Below, in pieces: positions 44,764 to 58,342 of a DNA stretch of 64,000 bases (position 1 is its first letter; each line of letters starts with the position of its first letter). The translations under genes and the position numbers were made by a program. The notes beneath the pieces are model-generated. The model saw nothing but the letters and a program-made list of their open reading frames with translations, did no database searches and was not told the origin of the DNA. The stretch covers positions 558,001 to 622,000 of the forward strand of contig JAINUG010000018.1 of assembly GCA_029706075.1 (NCBI GenBank), in the 5' to 3' direction. Source of the DNA: Aldrovandia affinis. Taxonomy: Eukaryota; Chordata; Actinopteri; Notacanthiformes; Halosauridae.

Positions 44764-45512
44764 CAGTCAGGTCCAGCATAATGGGCAACCTTGATGAAAA
44801 TGAGCAAAAAATACTTTATAAAACAAATAATACCATTACTGAGATATACTGTAATTTTCCAACATGTAAATATTTGACTTTATTTGTGATTCAATGGAAT
44901 CAACCAAACTAACACATTTTTCAAATGATAAATTTATTTTCTAAGAAAAGGTTTCACAATCATTCATAACCCTGTTTTTAATACTTCCCCAGCCTCCCCT
45001 GGCAAGGATAACAGCACTGAGACTATTTCTACAATGTTTAATAAGGTTGGAGAACATATTTGGAGGGATCTTGGACCATTCCTCCATGCAGAACCTTTCA
45101 AGATTCTTGATATCCTTAGGTTTGCGCGTATGGACTGCCCTCTTCAATTCAATTTTCTAAGTCTGGAGACTGGCCATTACAAAATATTGATTTTGTTTTC
45201 ACATAACTATTTCTGTGTTGATTTTGAGGTATGCTTGGGATCATTGTCTTGTTGGAAGGCCCACCTATGGCCAAGTCTCAGCTTCCTGGCAGAGGCAACC
45301 AGGTTTTTGGTTGAAATGTTCTGGTATTTGGTGGAATTCATTATGCCATCAATCTTAACAAGAGCCCCTTCACCACTGGCAACAAAACAGCCATGTGGTC
45401 AAAACAGCAACAACAAAACAGCCTTGAGCATAAAATATAGATCTATTGTTTATTTTATGCAGCCTTTTCTGCTAATTTTCATCAAGGGTGCCAATAATTT
45501 TGGACCTGTCTG
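44764..45512 (-). mobile_element. Tc1-like transposon, deleted
   Basis: A 749-bp element. The left terminus CAGTCAGGTCCAGCATAATG and right terminus ending AATTTTGGACCTGTCTG are inverted repeats with mismatches, with TA on both sides. The minus-strand frame 44941-45147 keeps the transposase carboxyl tail (FCMEEWSKIPPNMFSNLIKH). The core is deleted. The 191-aa plus-strand frame over it is spurious. Confidence 0.82.
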
Positions 45513-46281
45513 TATATACTGTTGCATTAATACTACAATAAGTACAACAGGACAACATACAGTACAGTATATGCTTGTGTGTGATGGTATATTTGTTGCC
45601 ACTGTTTGATTATTGTTTTACTGTTACTAACTGTCCTGTGCCTGTACCCTTGCGGCTCTTCTAATAGTGTGAATCTTATATATCAGGCCATGATGGTTCT
45701 GCAGACACCACTCAGGAAATGAGCATCTGTGTAATGAATGAATAAATAATAGTTGGTTCATAGGTTGTGCTTGCATTTACTTCCTCAATTATTGTGTCAG
45801 ATTTATTAGGTCTAAGAATCCCAAATTCCAGGCCATCTAAGTGACCTGGGGGCATTCATGTTCCCTGCTGTGCCCTACGGTAAAGTCCTGCTGGAATTTA
45901 ACTACTTCACAGACTATAATCATAGAATCCTCCATGCCTTATTTACTGGTATATTATAACATGTTTCATATTGAAGTATGCATAATCACTATGGCAGAGA
46001 AGCCTTGGTTAACCTCCAGTGTAAACCGACATTGAAATGCAAATGCAGCTGTTTGTGCTGAGTGCATAATGCTGTTATTGTGGGTTCGCAGGTTGAGCCT
46101 GTGATGCTAATGAATGATGGTCTCTAATCTAGCTGCAGGTCTGCTATTGGCAGAAGTGACAAGATGTGTCAGGGTGCTGCAATGTTGTGAGTGTGAACTG
46201 AGTGTTGCAGAGGCCACTACGTATGAATGCAATGCAACGTTGTACCAAAGTCTTTCCACAATATTGCTGCAATAAGACCTA
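45513..46281. other. Spacer, nothing recognised
   Basis: AT-rich, no gene or repeat family recognised. Confidence 0.5.
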
Positions 46282-46495
46282 CAGGTAACTACCAATAAAG
46301 GCAGCACTTGAGTAAATGAGGGATCGTTTACATGAGTGCAGTACCGTGAGAGTCCGTCAAAGGTTTACTACAGCCTCTGACCCCTTTTCCAACAATAACC
46401 CCCACCCATTTGGGACTCTCCTAGACTGGCGCAAAGGCCGTGTAAGTGTCCTCCCCGGGTTACCAAAATGTTGCCTTTATTATGGCAGTTACCTG
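46282..46495. mobile_element. Short mariner-type MITE
   Basis: A 214-bp element with ends CAGGTAACTACCAATAAAGG and TTTATTATGGCAGTTACCTG, near-inverted repeats, flanked by TA at 46280-46281 and 46496-46497. The ends match those of the relics at 9698 and 16589, so it is a deletion product of that family. It has no transposase sequence. Confidence 0.8.
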
Positions 46496-48371
46496 TATAC
46501 TATAAATGCATTTGTACATGCATTTTTGTGACTGCTTGGTAGCAGTTGCGAAATTGTTGAGATATGCAATCCAGACATAAAATGATGAGGCATACCCAAG
46601 GTTGCTAATATTTGGTGTTTTCTGGTTCCAAAGCTATTGACATTATGGTGCATTCACACTTTTGCAGAAGAACTGTCATCATTTCCACAATTCAATCTGC
46701 AGATTGTCTGAAATGGGAAGGTCCATGTTCCCATCTCCAATACCTATCAGTATTTTTGCTGGGCATGGGTTATGCATTGGAAGGAAATTCAAATATCCTC
46801 CCTCATCCTCTGATTGGCTAGTTTTGTGTTCCAAGGCCAGTGGAAAAAAATGGAGCAGTTTTTTTTCTTTCTGCTGTCCCCACCATGATGTTCAACAACT
46901 ACTCAGCAAGGCAAAGCGGAGCGACCAGTCAAAATCATCCTTATTTCCCCATTAACTTGATGGTAATCACTGTGCTGCAGTGAATTTTCCACAAAAGTTG
47001 AGGGACCTGCAGGTACACCTGTTTACCTCAAATGGCTCCCAAAGAGTGGACAGCATGAAGCAGAGTGAAGACATACAGACATCTCAGACGCTCAAGTACG
47101 AGAATAGCATGCACTAAAAGTAATAACTACATAATGCTGTATAAATTCTATATGCAGCCTTAGTCGACAGGCACATGTTGTACTCCTGCTACTAAACAAA
47201 ACCAACTAAGTGTTTTTCCCTGGAGGTCCTCCAGCCCAGTACTGAACAGACCTAAGGCCTACTATGTGAGCATTATGTAACAGTTTTGAATAAATAAGTA
47301 GCCTTCTCTCTCAAAACAACATTGTATTTCTTGTTACAGGCAAGATGGAGTATAATGTATTTCTTGTATTACATTGTATTTCTCTTCCTGCCCTTCAAGT
47401 AAAATTGCTGCAGAATATGTGCTTTTAAAATAGCTAAATTCATTACCAGACAGGTGAGCCACTAAAAACCACTATTTGAAGATGAAATAGATAAATGAAC
47501 TTACTTTAGGCACATCACACTGTACATAAGTCTTTACTAGCACATTCCATACAGGAAACACAGGGACTATCATTAAAGGCAGACCTACTATACCTATTTG
47601 ATAAATATCACAATGGTACAGACAGACAGAAGTCACAAATTACACATTCTTACTACGATGCTGCTGTATTTATTTAATGTGTGTTTCTGGAATACAAGAG
47701 CAGATGTTTCTGTTGAGGAGTTAGTCAGCCCTGTGCTGGACCGGTTAGCCAAAGAACCCAGGGCTGCCCAGCTCAGGGCCAGAATGTGATAGGGCCCATC
47801 GGGGAGTTGCCCACCAACACAGAGCCTGCCATTGATGTACAGAACAAAAATCTATCTTTCTGAAATATAAATGGACATGATAGAAATTCCATAAACTGTC
47901 CGGAAGATACATTGAGCATCAATAACATAAATTCATTATATATTTACTTTTACACTATATATAGTAAAGTGGATGTCATATTTATTTGATATGTATTAAT
48001 TTGATGTGTTTCAATGTATACCGTGAGAAATATATACCATCATTATACACAATCACAATAATATGAAATAAAGAACCAACTATGGATAAGGATATCATAA
48101 TAAAGACAGCTCTTATATTGCATTACATTATTAAACGCTACATGAATGTACCCTTTTAAATGAACAGGGGCTTTTTAATATAGAATAAAATGCATTAATT
48201 ATTGTAAATATTGTTATGCTCCATGTAAAAAAAATGATAATTATATCCATAAGGTAAATAATTTGGAGGGTGAAAGTATTAAGGCATAATCCTAAATCCA
48301 AGGTTATTTTATTTTTGCGTATTTTTAAATATATATATACATATATATTTTTTCTTTTTCTTTTTTTCTTT

Positions 48372-48392
48372 GGGTGGGGGTGGGGGTGGGGG
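48372..48392 (+). repeat. G-run tract with quadruplex potential
   Basis: GGGTGGGGGTGGGGGTGGGG: four G-runs with single-T loops, the tightest kind of quadruplex pattern. Confidence 0.85.
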
Positions 48393-48747
48393 CAATAATA
48401 ATGGATGCCCTTGAAATAAAAGGCAATAGATTATTTGGAAGATGTAAAAAAAAATATATATATACATATATATATATGATAAATAATTTCCAGAACAAAA
48501 GCAAAGCATGTTTTTATGAAAATCCGATTGAGGCAGGGATGGAAAAAGCGACAGGCGGGTGATTAATGTGGAGAGTCCGTGATGCACGTCGCGAGCGCTG
48601 GGGCACTGTCTGTCCCAGCCTGGCTAAGAAAAGCGGTGTCTCTTGGAGAAGTGTTCCTTCAGTGACTCAAGCAGCCTTCGCTAATCTATTCCAGTGCGTT
48701 ACAGGCCACTATGTGGGGCAAAAGTGCAGTAGCTTCCCACATACAGT

Positions 48748-48769
48748 ACACACACACACACACACACAC
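48748..48769 (+). repeat. (AC)n microsatellite
   Basis: About 11 AC units. Confidence 0.85.
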
Positions 48770-51700
48770 TTACAAATATAAAATCTAGAATCAATTATAT
48801 GCTTTTCTTACCACACTCAAGTGCCTTAAGTGTTAGCAAAAGAGCAAAAGCTTGCACTATAGTCTATATAAACAAGTTAGCCTCATTTAAAATGTTATAG
48901 ACCTTCTGTTTTGAGAAAGACTAGCTCTTAAAAAAAAAAAAACTCAAGTCGCCGGGTTGCCGTGCTCTGGATTCTCTTGCCGGTGTTCAGAATATCCAGG
49001 GGAGGACGGCTAATTAATATGCGGTGGGGTGTCGAGCACAGAGCTCTCTCGCAATCAGCGCGCGCTGAGTTTGGCAGCGCTAAATTGACGGGGGGAAGCG
49101 CAGCGGCGCTCTCGCGCGCCGCTAATGGAAGGCGCGCGCCACTCTCTCTCCCTTCTCTCCCGCCCGGCTCGCCTCATTAAAAACCTGGAGATGAGGAAGG
49201 TCAAAGGAAGGGGGCTGCTTTCATACAGGTATCTGATGCCTCGCTGCTCCGCGGCATGATAATTCGGGGAAAACGCGCGTCTCGGCCAAGGGGAGAGTAA
49301 ACGCAACCCCCGCGATACTGACAGGTCTACCCCGGTGGGGCTGGGCGAGACAGATGTATTTCAGATGGGAGATACAGACATAATACACTTTCTTGTGTCT
49401 GACTGCTCAAAAGTACACCCTCTTAAAAAGCCTTACTGTGTAATGTAATTTATGATCGATTCAGATATTGCCGGATTGAACCACAAACTACTTTTTGAAT
49501 ACCTAATTTATCCTGGCTGGAAACAGAAAAAAAGGAACTCATTGAATGCAGTTAAATTTTTCAGTCACAAGGTGTGTTCAAACCTTCCCTGACAATTCTT
49601 CCACTCTGAGTAGCTTTCCCTGGGTGAGGGAACCCGTCTCACCAGTTTATTTTCCTACATTCCTGTATTCACTATGAAACAGGGAACAGAAATGGAGACT
49701 TGAAAGCAGGCAGTAATAACATTAGATATAGGTTAGGTTAGGTTTTTTATGTTACATTACCCAAAGAAAAAACCCACAATGGTGGTCACTCTCAAAATTG
49801 AAATACCACTCTCTATCTGTGGTATTTTTTAAAATAGATATTAAGTAAAAATGTTTTTTAGAAAAGAATGACTAAACATTTTCAGGGGGGCTGAGATGAA
49901 AGACAAAGGGGCTATAGCCCCCCTAAATAGGGTCTAAAATCTCCACTGTGGTAAACCCATTATAACCTGTGCGCTGTGCCCTGTTACTTTGTAACCTGTG
50001 GTGTTAACAGTAGTTGACATGTAATCCTATTACTCCAATACCGAGATGTGCTGATGTGATGACCTCACAAAGATTCCCTGCTTGCTCCACCCCACTCAAG
50101 CTCTTAGGATTCAGAAGCCTGCCTTCAACAAAGGAAGGACAGAGATACATAAACATTTTACAACTGTACAGCAAGGGCACAATGATAAATTTAGATCATT
50201 ACATTTCCACTGGGGGCAAACAAATCTGTACCGTTAATTGCTGATGGCAAACATTATGTTCCATAAGGCATGTTCCATGGAACATGAAATCCACTTCAAA
50301 AACAGCTTGTAGAATGTGTTCTTGAAAAACATGCTGAAACTGCAAACAAACCTGAATCACCCGTGTATTTCATTTGTGCTTTCTCCACAGCCAATTGTGG
50401 GACTTTTCCTCAATTTCAGTAGTGCAGACACCACACAACCTCAGATCCAGGATGGATAACCACACTTCTGGAGGTGGTAGAGTCTCCTTTCAACTGACAT
50501 CTGATTTAAACTGGTACACTAGGTGAGATCAGGCTACTGTCCAAATAATGATGTAAAATAAACAACAAAGGGGCGGTGCAGGGGAAAACCAACAGATTCC
50601 GAGGCCGTGAAGGATGGGAGCAGCTGACGTGAACACACCCTGTCGTCTCCATTGAGGAATGAAGTTACATCCTCTCTCCTTCTTGAAATGTCTCCCTGGT
50701 TTTCCCAATTTATAGGGAGGGCTGAACTTAGATGCCCTCCCCCCATCCACAAATGCCTTGTGATGATCATGCTCGAAACTTCAGTGCATACAGCCAACAG
50801 TGAGGAGCCAGTATTGTTATCAACACATTTTTTTTCTAGGTCACTGGTTGTGCAATGTTCCAGCTCTCCAATTACCAGCCAAGGCAGGATCTGGGATGAG
50901 ACAGCAGTCATATCATATTCATCCATCTTCCTCAAGCACATAGCAGGTCCCCTAAGATGTGGAGACAGACTAGAAATGCATTTTTTGTTGTTGTCAGGGA
51001 GCAAAAGATTTGAAATATTTAAATGTGGAGAGGTCTCACAGGAATGGAGTGCTTTGTATGGCTTCATATTTTATTTTGGTAAACTTCAGAAGTACAAGGG
51101 TCTTCCATTAAACTATGAAATGTTAATGTCAACATAAATTCACATTTGATCAAATCATTCATTTTTCAAAAGCACACATTTTTTAAATTGAGGGTGTTTT
51201 GAATTTGGCACGTCTACACCAAGGGACAGATTTGACTGCTGAAATATGTGCTCCTTTCTGTTCTATTCCCCCAGCAACAGATCTATTGTTTTTGTTTTTT
51301 GTGCATTTGAATCGATTGAAATATTAACTTTTAATAACACATTAATTATGTCAATCATTTTTTCATGGCTACCCAGTGCCCGAATGACAACCTAGTGCTG
51401 AAAAGGTAGATGTTTCTCTCATGGCACCTAAAGAGCCAATAATGTTTAGATTAAATGTCTCTCTCACTCTCTCCTGACAATATCAGTTTTACAGTAATCC
51501 CTAGTGGGATGGTATTCTCCCTCTCCCTCTCTACTTAAGTTCTAAACCACTTATAAAGTATGGACAATGCTAACCTCATAGACTGCTTCCTCTGATCTTA
51601 TACACATTTCACTTTGAACCCACCAATGATGCTTCCTATACAATATGTTCAATGGGAAACCAGCCATTGGCATAACAGTAACAAAGAGATAGCCAGGATA

Positions 51701-52148
51701 CCTAAAATCCTTATTAGTGTACCACGTCACCGAGATGCCCGCAGAGATAAAGGAACAGTAAAGGAATTCCAGGCAGGAACAGCATGATTTGAGCGGGGAA
51801 ACTGGATCTATCAACAGGCTGGGAGGCAAGTGTATGACTTTCATAAACTATTAATGCACTGTCTAACTACAGAGAAAACAGAATTTGCAATCCAATTAAA
51901 AACTGCCACCTTAATAATGCTGCCATTGTTAACATTCAAGTATGATGACCTGTTTAAGAAAGTCAAATAAACAGTTTATCGAGGTTAGAAGTTCACGCTG
52001 ATCGATGAATCTGAACAGACCAAAATTGAACGCGATTAAGCACTCAAAACAAAATAATCGTACTACCGTCAAATTTGATGCAGGAAAATAAAATACCTAC
52101 CAATGGGTGTAATAGATTATTGCATTTCTGAGCATTTCTGTCTGTTTA

Positions 52149-52169
52149 TGTGTGTGTGTGTGTGTGTGT
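52149..52169 (+). repeat. (TG)n microsatellite
   Basis: About 10 TG units. Confidence 0.85.
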
Positions 52170-54178
52170 ATTGGTTGTGGGCCCAGTTGACTACAGCTTG
52201 TTTTGGGCTGCTGATAATTTCCTCATTTGCTAGCAGGGAAATAGCTAATTAAAACCCACTTCAACTAACACGCTGTCTGGGACTATGCTAATGTCGTTCT
52301 GTGCTGCCTGCTATTTCCGTTCCTGTTCTCTATAATCACAGGCTGTTTCCCTCCTTTTACGGTAATGGATGGAGCTGCTGATATAGCGCCCGCCCCCACA
52401 GGTGTACGCACTTGCCGGGGGCCTGCTATCACTCACCCTGTTCCTAGTGCACCTCTGCCCTGAGATTTGAGGATGTACAGTTGTCAGTACACTGATGTGT
52501 CTGCATGAATCTTTACAATCTCTGAGATTAAAGAGCACACAACACATAACCTATGAGCACACTTGGAAACATGCTCTTTAGGAAAGGACATTTTAAAACT
52601 CAAAATGTATGTCCATCATTGGGACAAAAAGGAGAAAGTATTTGAGGTATTATTTAAAGAGAACAAAAACGAGTGAGTTTTTTTTATACATTCATGTCTT
52701 TCTTGTTCATATAAAGGCTTCATCGAGCACCAGGGTAGCACAGGGAAGTTTTAAGCAAAATGCAAACAAAAATCTATTACAGTTGTTAGTCATCGGTGAC
52801 TTCTTATTGATGTTTTGTTTATCTTTTCTGCTTTCTTTCACGTCATTCTGATCAAAGGCGGAGTTTGAAAGAGAAAACATCCCGCTGATCAAAACAGCTC
52901 ACGGCTTTTATTCCTGCATGCAAGTTTAATTTTGGTTCTGTTATCTCTCTTTTACAACACGGTGAACTTTTAGAGTAATATGTCTGCAATATCTTCTCAG
53001 CATAACAAGTCCACTTGGAGAAACGAAATGCTAGTCTGATATCATCAACATACAGTATCTCTTACTGGCCTACAGACACTAATAGTACAATGAAACATTT
53101 TCGATCAAACTTAGAAAATAATAGCATATCCATTGCATTGTTTGATGACACTCCACATCCCATGAAAAGCTTTCCACATTGTACTCCCTGGCCTCTGTTT
53201 CCAGGGTAACCATATCATAGCATCATTATGTCGACAGTCCTTCCCCAGGCAAAGATGAGAACTGCCACGAACAAAATACTTTCCCTGGAGCCAGAGGGCG
53301 GAAAATCTTCACCTTTCAGAAAGCTGTGCATATTTTTGTACTTCTGCAATGAACAGAGGTATAAATTCTGTTAATAGACAAAATTGGTAATAGAGTATTA
53401 GATCATATTAGATCATCTTTATTTTCCATTTGCTGTGGAAATTTGACTATGACTGAGTGGAAATAGAAGCAGTTAGACATATCATTACACAGGTACACAC
53501 ACACCTATGGAATGCAATAGGGCAAAGTTTAAAGGGGGTTGTGGTGTCAGCATTCCTTTCACACGGATATCCTTCGCAAGTTTTCTTTTTTGTTTTAAAT
53601 AATACAAATTATCATGACAGCTTTGTTATAATTGCCAAGGTGATACACCCACATCTCATCAATGGCATTAATCTCACCCCTCTGTACTGCACCGTGAGCG
53701 TCTCCACACAGATCGCAGTGGGCCGGAGCGGTGCATTCTGGGATCTCATCTGGCTGATGGAGGAGAGGAGGATGGTAATGAATGGCCCCTCCCTGGAGGG
53801 GCTGGCTGTCTCATGTTGTGGAGGAAAGCGGTGGGGCCCAGTGGATCCGGGGGGCAGGAGGAACGTCTCCTCTCTTTGATAAGGCAGGGAAATGAGGCAC
53901 GGGGGAAATGTGGGAGGCGCCGCTCTTTTGTAACATGAAGAATTCTTCACCCATCTGAGAGGGGAGTGGAGTATCTGTGAAATAATCACCCCGAGGCTCG
54001 GGCATGCACACTGCTAGGCCTCGACCGGGGGAAGGCGCTCAAAACTTTCACCTAAATTTAGTTTTATTAAATTAGTAACATTTACCTAAATCGGGATCTC
54101 CAGTGCAAGTGCCTCTCTTAGCCTGCTTTTAACATACTTAGATATGATCCTAGCTTGTTCTGGTATTAATGCACTGGG

Positions 54179-54209
54179 ATGAATGAATGAATGAATGAAT
54201 GAATGAATA
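54179..54209 (+). repeat. (GAAT)n microsatellite
   Basis: Seven consecutive GAAT units. Confidence 0.9.
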
Positions 54210-57049
54210 TCTGTGAAAATCTTCGGAAAGAATTAAACTTAAGAGAGTACTGTGCAAAGCATAAAACATTTTTTAGATAAAAAAATCTATAACAGGTATG
54301 TAATGCAATTGTTCTATTTTATTCTCTGATTTACATGATAGTGTCAGATTGAGTTTTACAAACCCACTCCAAGAGCATATCATGGGTAGCTAGGCACTAG
54401 CTCTCCCCAGATGCCTTCAGTTATGTTGCTGTTTTGTTTAATCCAGATTGATTAATTACTCAATTATTAGGCTCAATTAATCCAAGAAATGTGTGCTTAA
54501 GGCATTCAGTCATTGTGGAATGACTACACATTGAAAGATCAGAGGACAGATTGATAAATATCAATGCTCGATTATTACTCTCTGTACCCCCTTAATGTCT
54601 GAATGGAGAGTAATAATATACTCAGATATCACTAAATAGAATTGAAGAAGGCAGATAGAATTGTAACATTGGCCCAGATTCATTATATCCACAAACAGAT
54701 TTGTCTTTAACTTTTAGACAGGGGATTTAAGCAAGAGTTCCTTATACAACATTATCATTTGGCAGTTGCTGAAACAAGCACAAAATATCATGCTTTTTAA
54801 TGAACAATTGCATTTATTGCACATTCTTTTAGAGCACATATGAACCATAATTGTGTGAACAGATGGTATTTATACTCTATATAATTCACATATGTGATAA
54901 AGGCCCATATTTCTGAAACTATTTTCTGGTTCTCGTGTGAAATGAGGTTATGATTGAGATTATGAGTGGAGGGCTCAGAGATAAAGGATCAGAGATGGAT
55001 TTTAGCAATGACACAAAAAGGTTCAGGTTTCTCTCAAAGCAAGACATCTGTTTTTTCACCGAAACTCTTTCCTTGCAGCTGAACCCCCTTTGAATAGCTG
55101 CCAATTATTAAGTTCCACAATGTTCCTCCATAATACTTTTTAATGCACATCGTTTGCTAAGAGCCACTAGCTTTCAGAAGTTAATTGGATTTTAAAAAGC
55201 AGTGTAAAGTTCTGGCTTGATGGTCTGTCCTTATAGATTTTTCTTTCATCAAACCGAGCCACTAATTGTTTGGCTCTAAACGGGAGAGCATGTGGAATTA
55301 CCTTGAGTTTGTGGCTCAATATTCCACACAAATTCTAACTGAGGAAAAATAGATAGATTGCTGTAATTTAGCATTGCACAAAAACAGACAATCGAGGACA
55401 GACATTAAGGGCATCACTGTCTCCATAGTGAAGAGCATGGTTTCATTTAAATATTTCTTCAGAAAGCCATCAATTCTCATAATTAAATACCTCCAGATTG
55501 ATTGGCCAAGGAAGAAAACGATATGTAGCACCCAAATATGTTGACCTGAATGTTCCTGCAATACGCTCCTTGTAGCAATCAAAAACACACACACATTTCA
55601 GTACCAAAAACAGAAAATATCACATTATCACACTACTGTCCCTATGCAAGCAGCGTATACAGCTGCCAGCATTCCAGATTATATGGGGTGGCAATTCAGC
55701 TGTAGGTATGCATGTCTGAGGCACCTGTGGGTACAGAGTTTGAACATAGCCCATAAGCCCAGGCCCTACCCTTTCCTTTCTTTTCCTGTGCCACAGAAAG
55801 ATTTTTAAAAATGTATTTCACAGTATGTACTGTATATGAACTTTCACGTAAAAAAAACTGTGGACATTGTCTATTCTTTACGAAAAAGGAAAATAGGATT
55901 GTATTGATGTATGTGGATGTCTGCCTTTTTTGGTAGCTCATAGCTCAGGTATATTTCCTAGTAAAAACCTTCATGCTTATGTCCCTTTTAAATATCTGGT
56001 TTTATAGTCCTCTTGGGAAAATGACTACAAATATGATTTTCCCTATCATATTTTCAAGTACATTCTTTAAAAAAAATGTTGTTGTGGCATACGTCAATTT
56101 GTTTCAATTAAATATTATATCTAATATAAGTTTTGCAGTGCGTATTAAACATATAACATTATGCTGCACATCCACATGCACACACACTCACAAAGAAAAC
56201 TACCATATATAGATAGACAGTAGTATGTACATATATTTTTAAGTACGTGTATAGAAATCATTAAATATATATTGAAAGCCTTCTATGGAAAAGACTACTA
56301 TGCCAAATTAAAACTGTATAAGGTTGAATCCCTAACCCTCCAGGGTCTAGCAGCCAAAGCCACTGAACCACAGATTACATGCAACCAAGATATTGTGAAA
56401 TTAATTGCATTTTTTATCTCTCTTTAATTGCTTTATAACTTATGTGTACCTTCACACTAGAAGTAAATCAGCACATTTGCAGATTTGTGAGAGTGAAAAA
56501 AGCTAAATATTGAAAACAAAGGTTTACAATGCCATGAGAGCACCCGCCTTCCGTCTACACACAGCAATAGCACGCGACTGCATCTCAATGCATGGCACGT
56601 ACTCCATGTCTTATAGCAAGATTTTTTGTCCTCTGTCCTTCACCAAGAACAATGTAATTACATTTTTGATGAGAAGAAGAGCCAAACAAAACAAGAAGTG
56701 AGCAGGCAGAAAGAAAGAATAGACCAGGCTGGTGGTGGGGGCTGAGGCCGTCTGTGCCTGAGCATCATCACTCAACACTCCAGATCAACGCTAGTAGACC
56801 AGGTGACAAGTATACCCTGAACATGCTGTTGCTATGTAAAATATCTAATTCACTCAACAACAAAAAAGCGCTCAGTGTCTAAGTTCCACATATGAATAAT
56901 ATTTAATTGATGGTGGTTGAGGTGAATTTCACCGCCTCACTGTAAAGCGCTTTTGAGATCATGAGGTGAAAGCCGCTATATGAATGCAATCCATTATGGT
57001 TATTGGGCAAGGGTAGAGAGGTGACCAACGCTTTTGCAATAAATAAATA

Positions 57050-58342
57050 TAGAGTATAAAATTACTCTATAATGTCAAATAAAAAAAAAACTTTATTTTT
57101 TATTTTTATTAATTACAAATAATAAACAGACAATAATTGATTCCATAAGTATTCACCCTCCTTGTCTTAATACTTGGTAGTAGCACCTTTAGCTGCAATT
57201 ACAGCTGTGAGCCTATTTGGGTAAGTCTCTACCAGCTTTCCACATCTGGACATTGCGATTTTTGCCCATTCTTCTTTGCAAAATTGCTCAAGTTCCAATG
57301 CTCGGTTGAATGGGGAATGGTGGTGAACAGCCATTTTCAAATCTTTTCAGATTATCAATAGGAATTGGGTCTAGGCTTTGACTGGGCCACTCCAGGACAT
57401 ACATTTTTTTGTTTTTAAACTGCTCCAATGTGGCTTTTGCTGTATGCTTGGGATCATTGTCCTGATTGAATATAAATCTTCTCCCAAGTCCCAGATCTCT
57501 TACAAACTGCAGCAGTTTTCCTCCAAGATTTGTCTATATCTTGCTCCATCCATTTTGACAAGCTTTCCAGTCCCTGAGGCAGAGAAGCATCCCCATAGCA
57601 TTAGGCTCCTGCCACCATGTTTCATGGTAGGGATAGTGTTATTGGGATGATGCACAGTGTTAGGCTTGCTCCAAACATAGCACCTAATGTTGAGGCCAAA
57701 AAGTTCAATCTTTGTCTAATCAGACCATAGAATCTTCCTCTACTTGATTTGAGAGTCTCCCACATGCCTTCTGGAAAACTTGACCAGGCTTTTCTTGTCC
57801 CATGGACAGTTTCTCCCATCTCTGCCATGAAAGACAGAGATGCTGTCAGAGTTGTCATAGGCCTCAAAGTCTTTGAAATCTTCTTATATCTCCTCTGATT
57901 GGTGCTTTTGGAGAACCTTTTCTTAGATTTGCTTTGAAGGTTATTTAGTCTTCATGATGAAGGTATTGTTTGGAAATGCACTAACTGTGAGACCTCTCGC
58001 AGACAGGTGTATATATCATTTTAAATCATTTCAAACACCTTAATTGTACATAGGTGGACTCCAATCAAATAATTATGTTACCTCTTAAGACAACTGATCA
58101 CATCAGTTTATTTAGGTGTGTCTCAGAAAAAGGGGTGAATACTTATGCAATCAATTATTGTCTGTTTTTCATTTGTAATTAACTAACAGAAAGCTTTAGA
58201 ATTGTTTTTTTTATTTGATATTATAGAGTATTTTGTGTTGTTCAGTAGCTAGAAATCCCAATTAAATCCATTCTGATTCCATAAAGTAAGAAAATAAAAT
58301 GTGAACTATTCCAAAGGGGATGAATACTTTGTATACCCACTG
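57050..58342 (-). mobile_element. Tc1-like transposon relic with long inverted repeats
   Basis: The subterminal block AATTACAAATAATAAACAGA at 57111-57155 is inverted at 58130-58185, and the right terminus ends TACTTTGTATACCCACTG next to TA. The left outer ~100 bases are lost. The interior holds antisense transposase remains (CTTAATACTTGGTAGTAGCA and on); the frame at 57622-57867 keeps scraps only. Frameshifts make it dead. Confidence 0.75.

Larger units (their letters stand above)
46496..57049. other. Gene desert with enhancer-like islands
   Basis: No gene. GC/CpG-richer islands in AT-rich surroundings lie at 48540-48720, 48950-49330 (GCTAATTAATATGCGG, repeated GCGCGC) and 53640-54010. Open frames on both strands at 50534-51137 match no family. 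Microsatellites are listed separately. Confidence 0.45.

Noticed and set aside
45034-45609. 191-aa plus-strand open frame
   Set aside because: It runs antisense through a Tc1 relic whose transposase tail reads on the minus strand.
49908-49925. GGGGCTATAGCCCC palindrome as a regulatory site
   Set aside because: A 14-bp palindrome alone, with no repeat or neighbouring signal to support a function.
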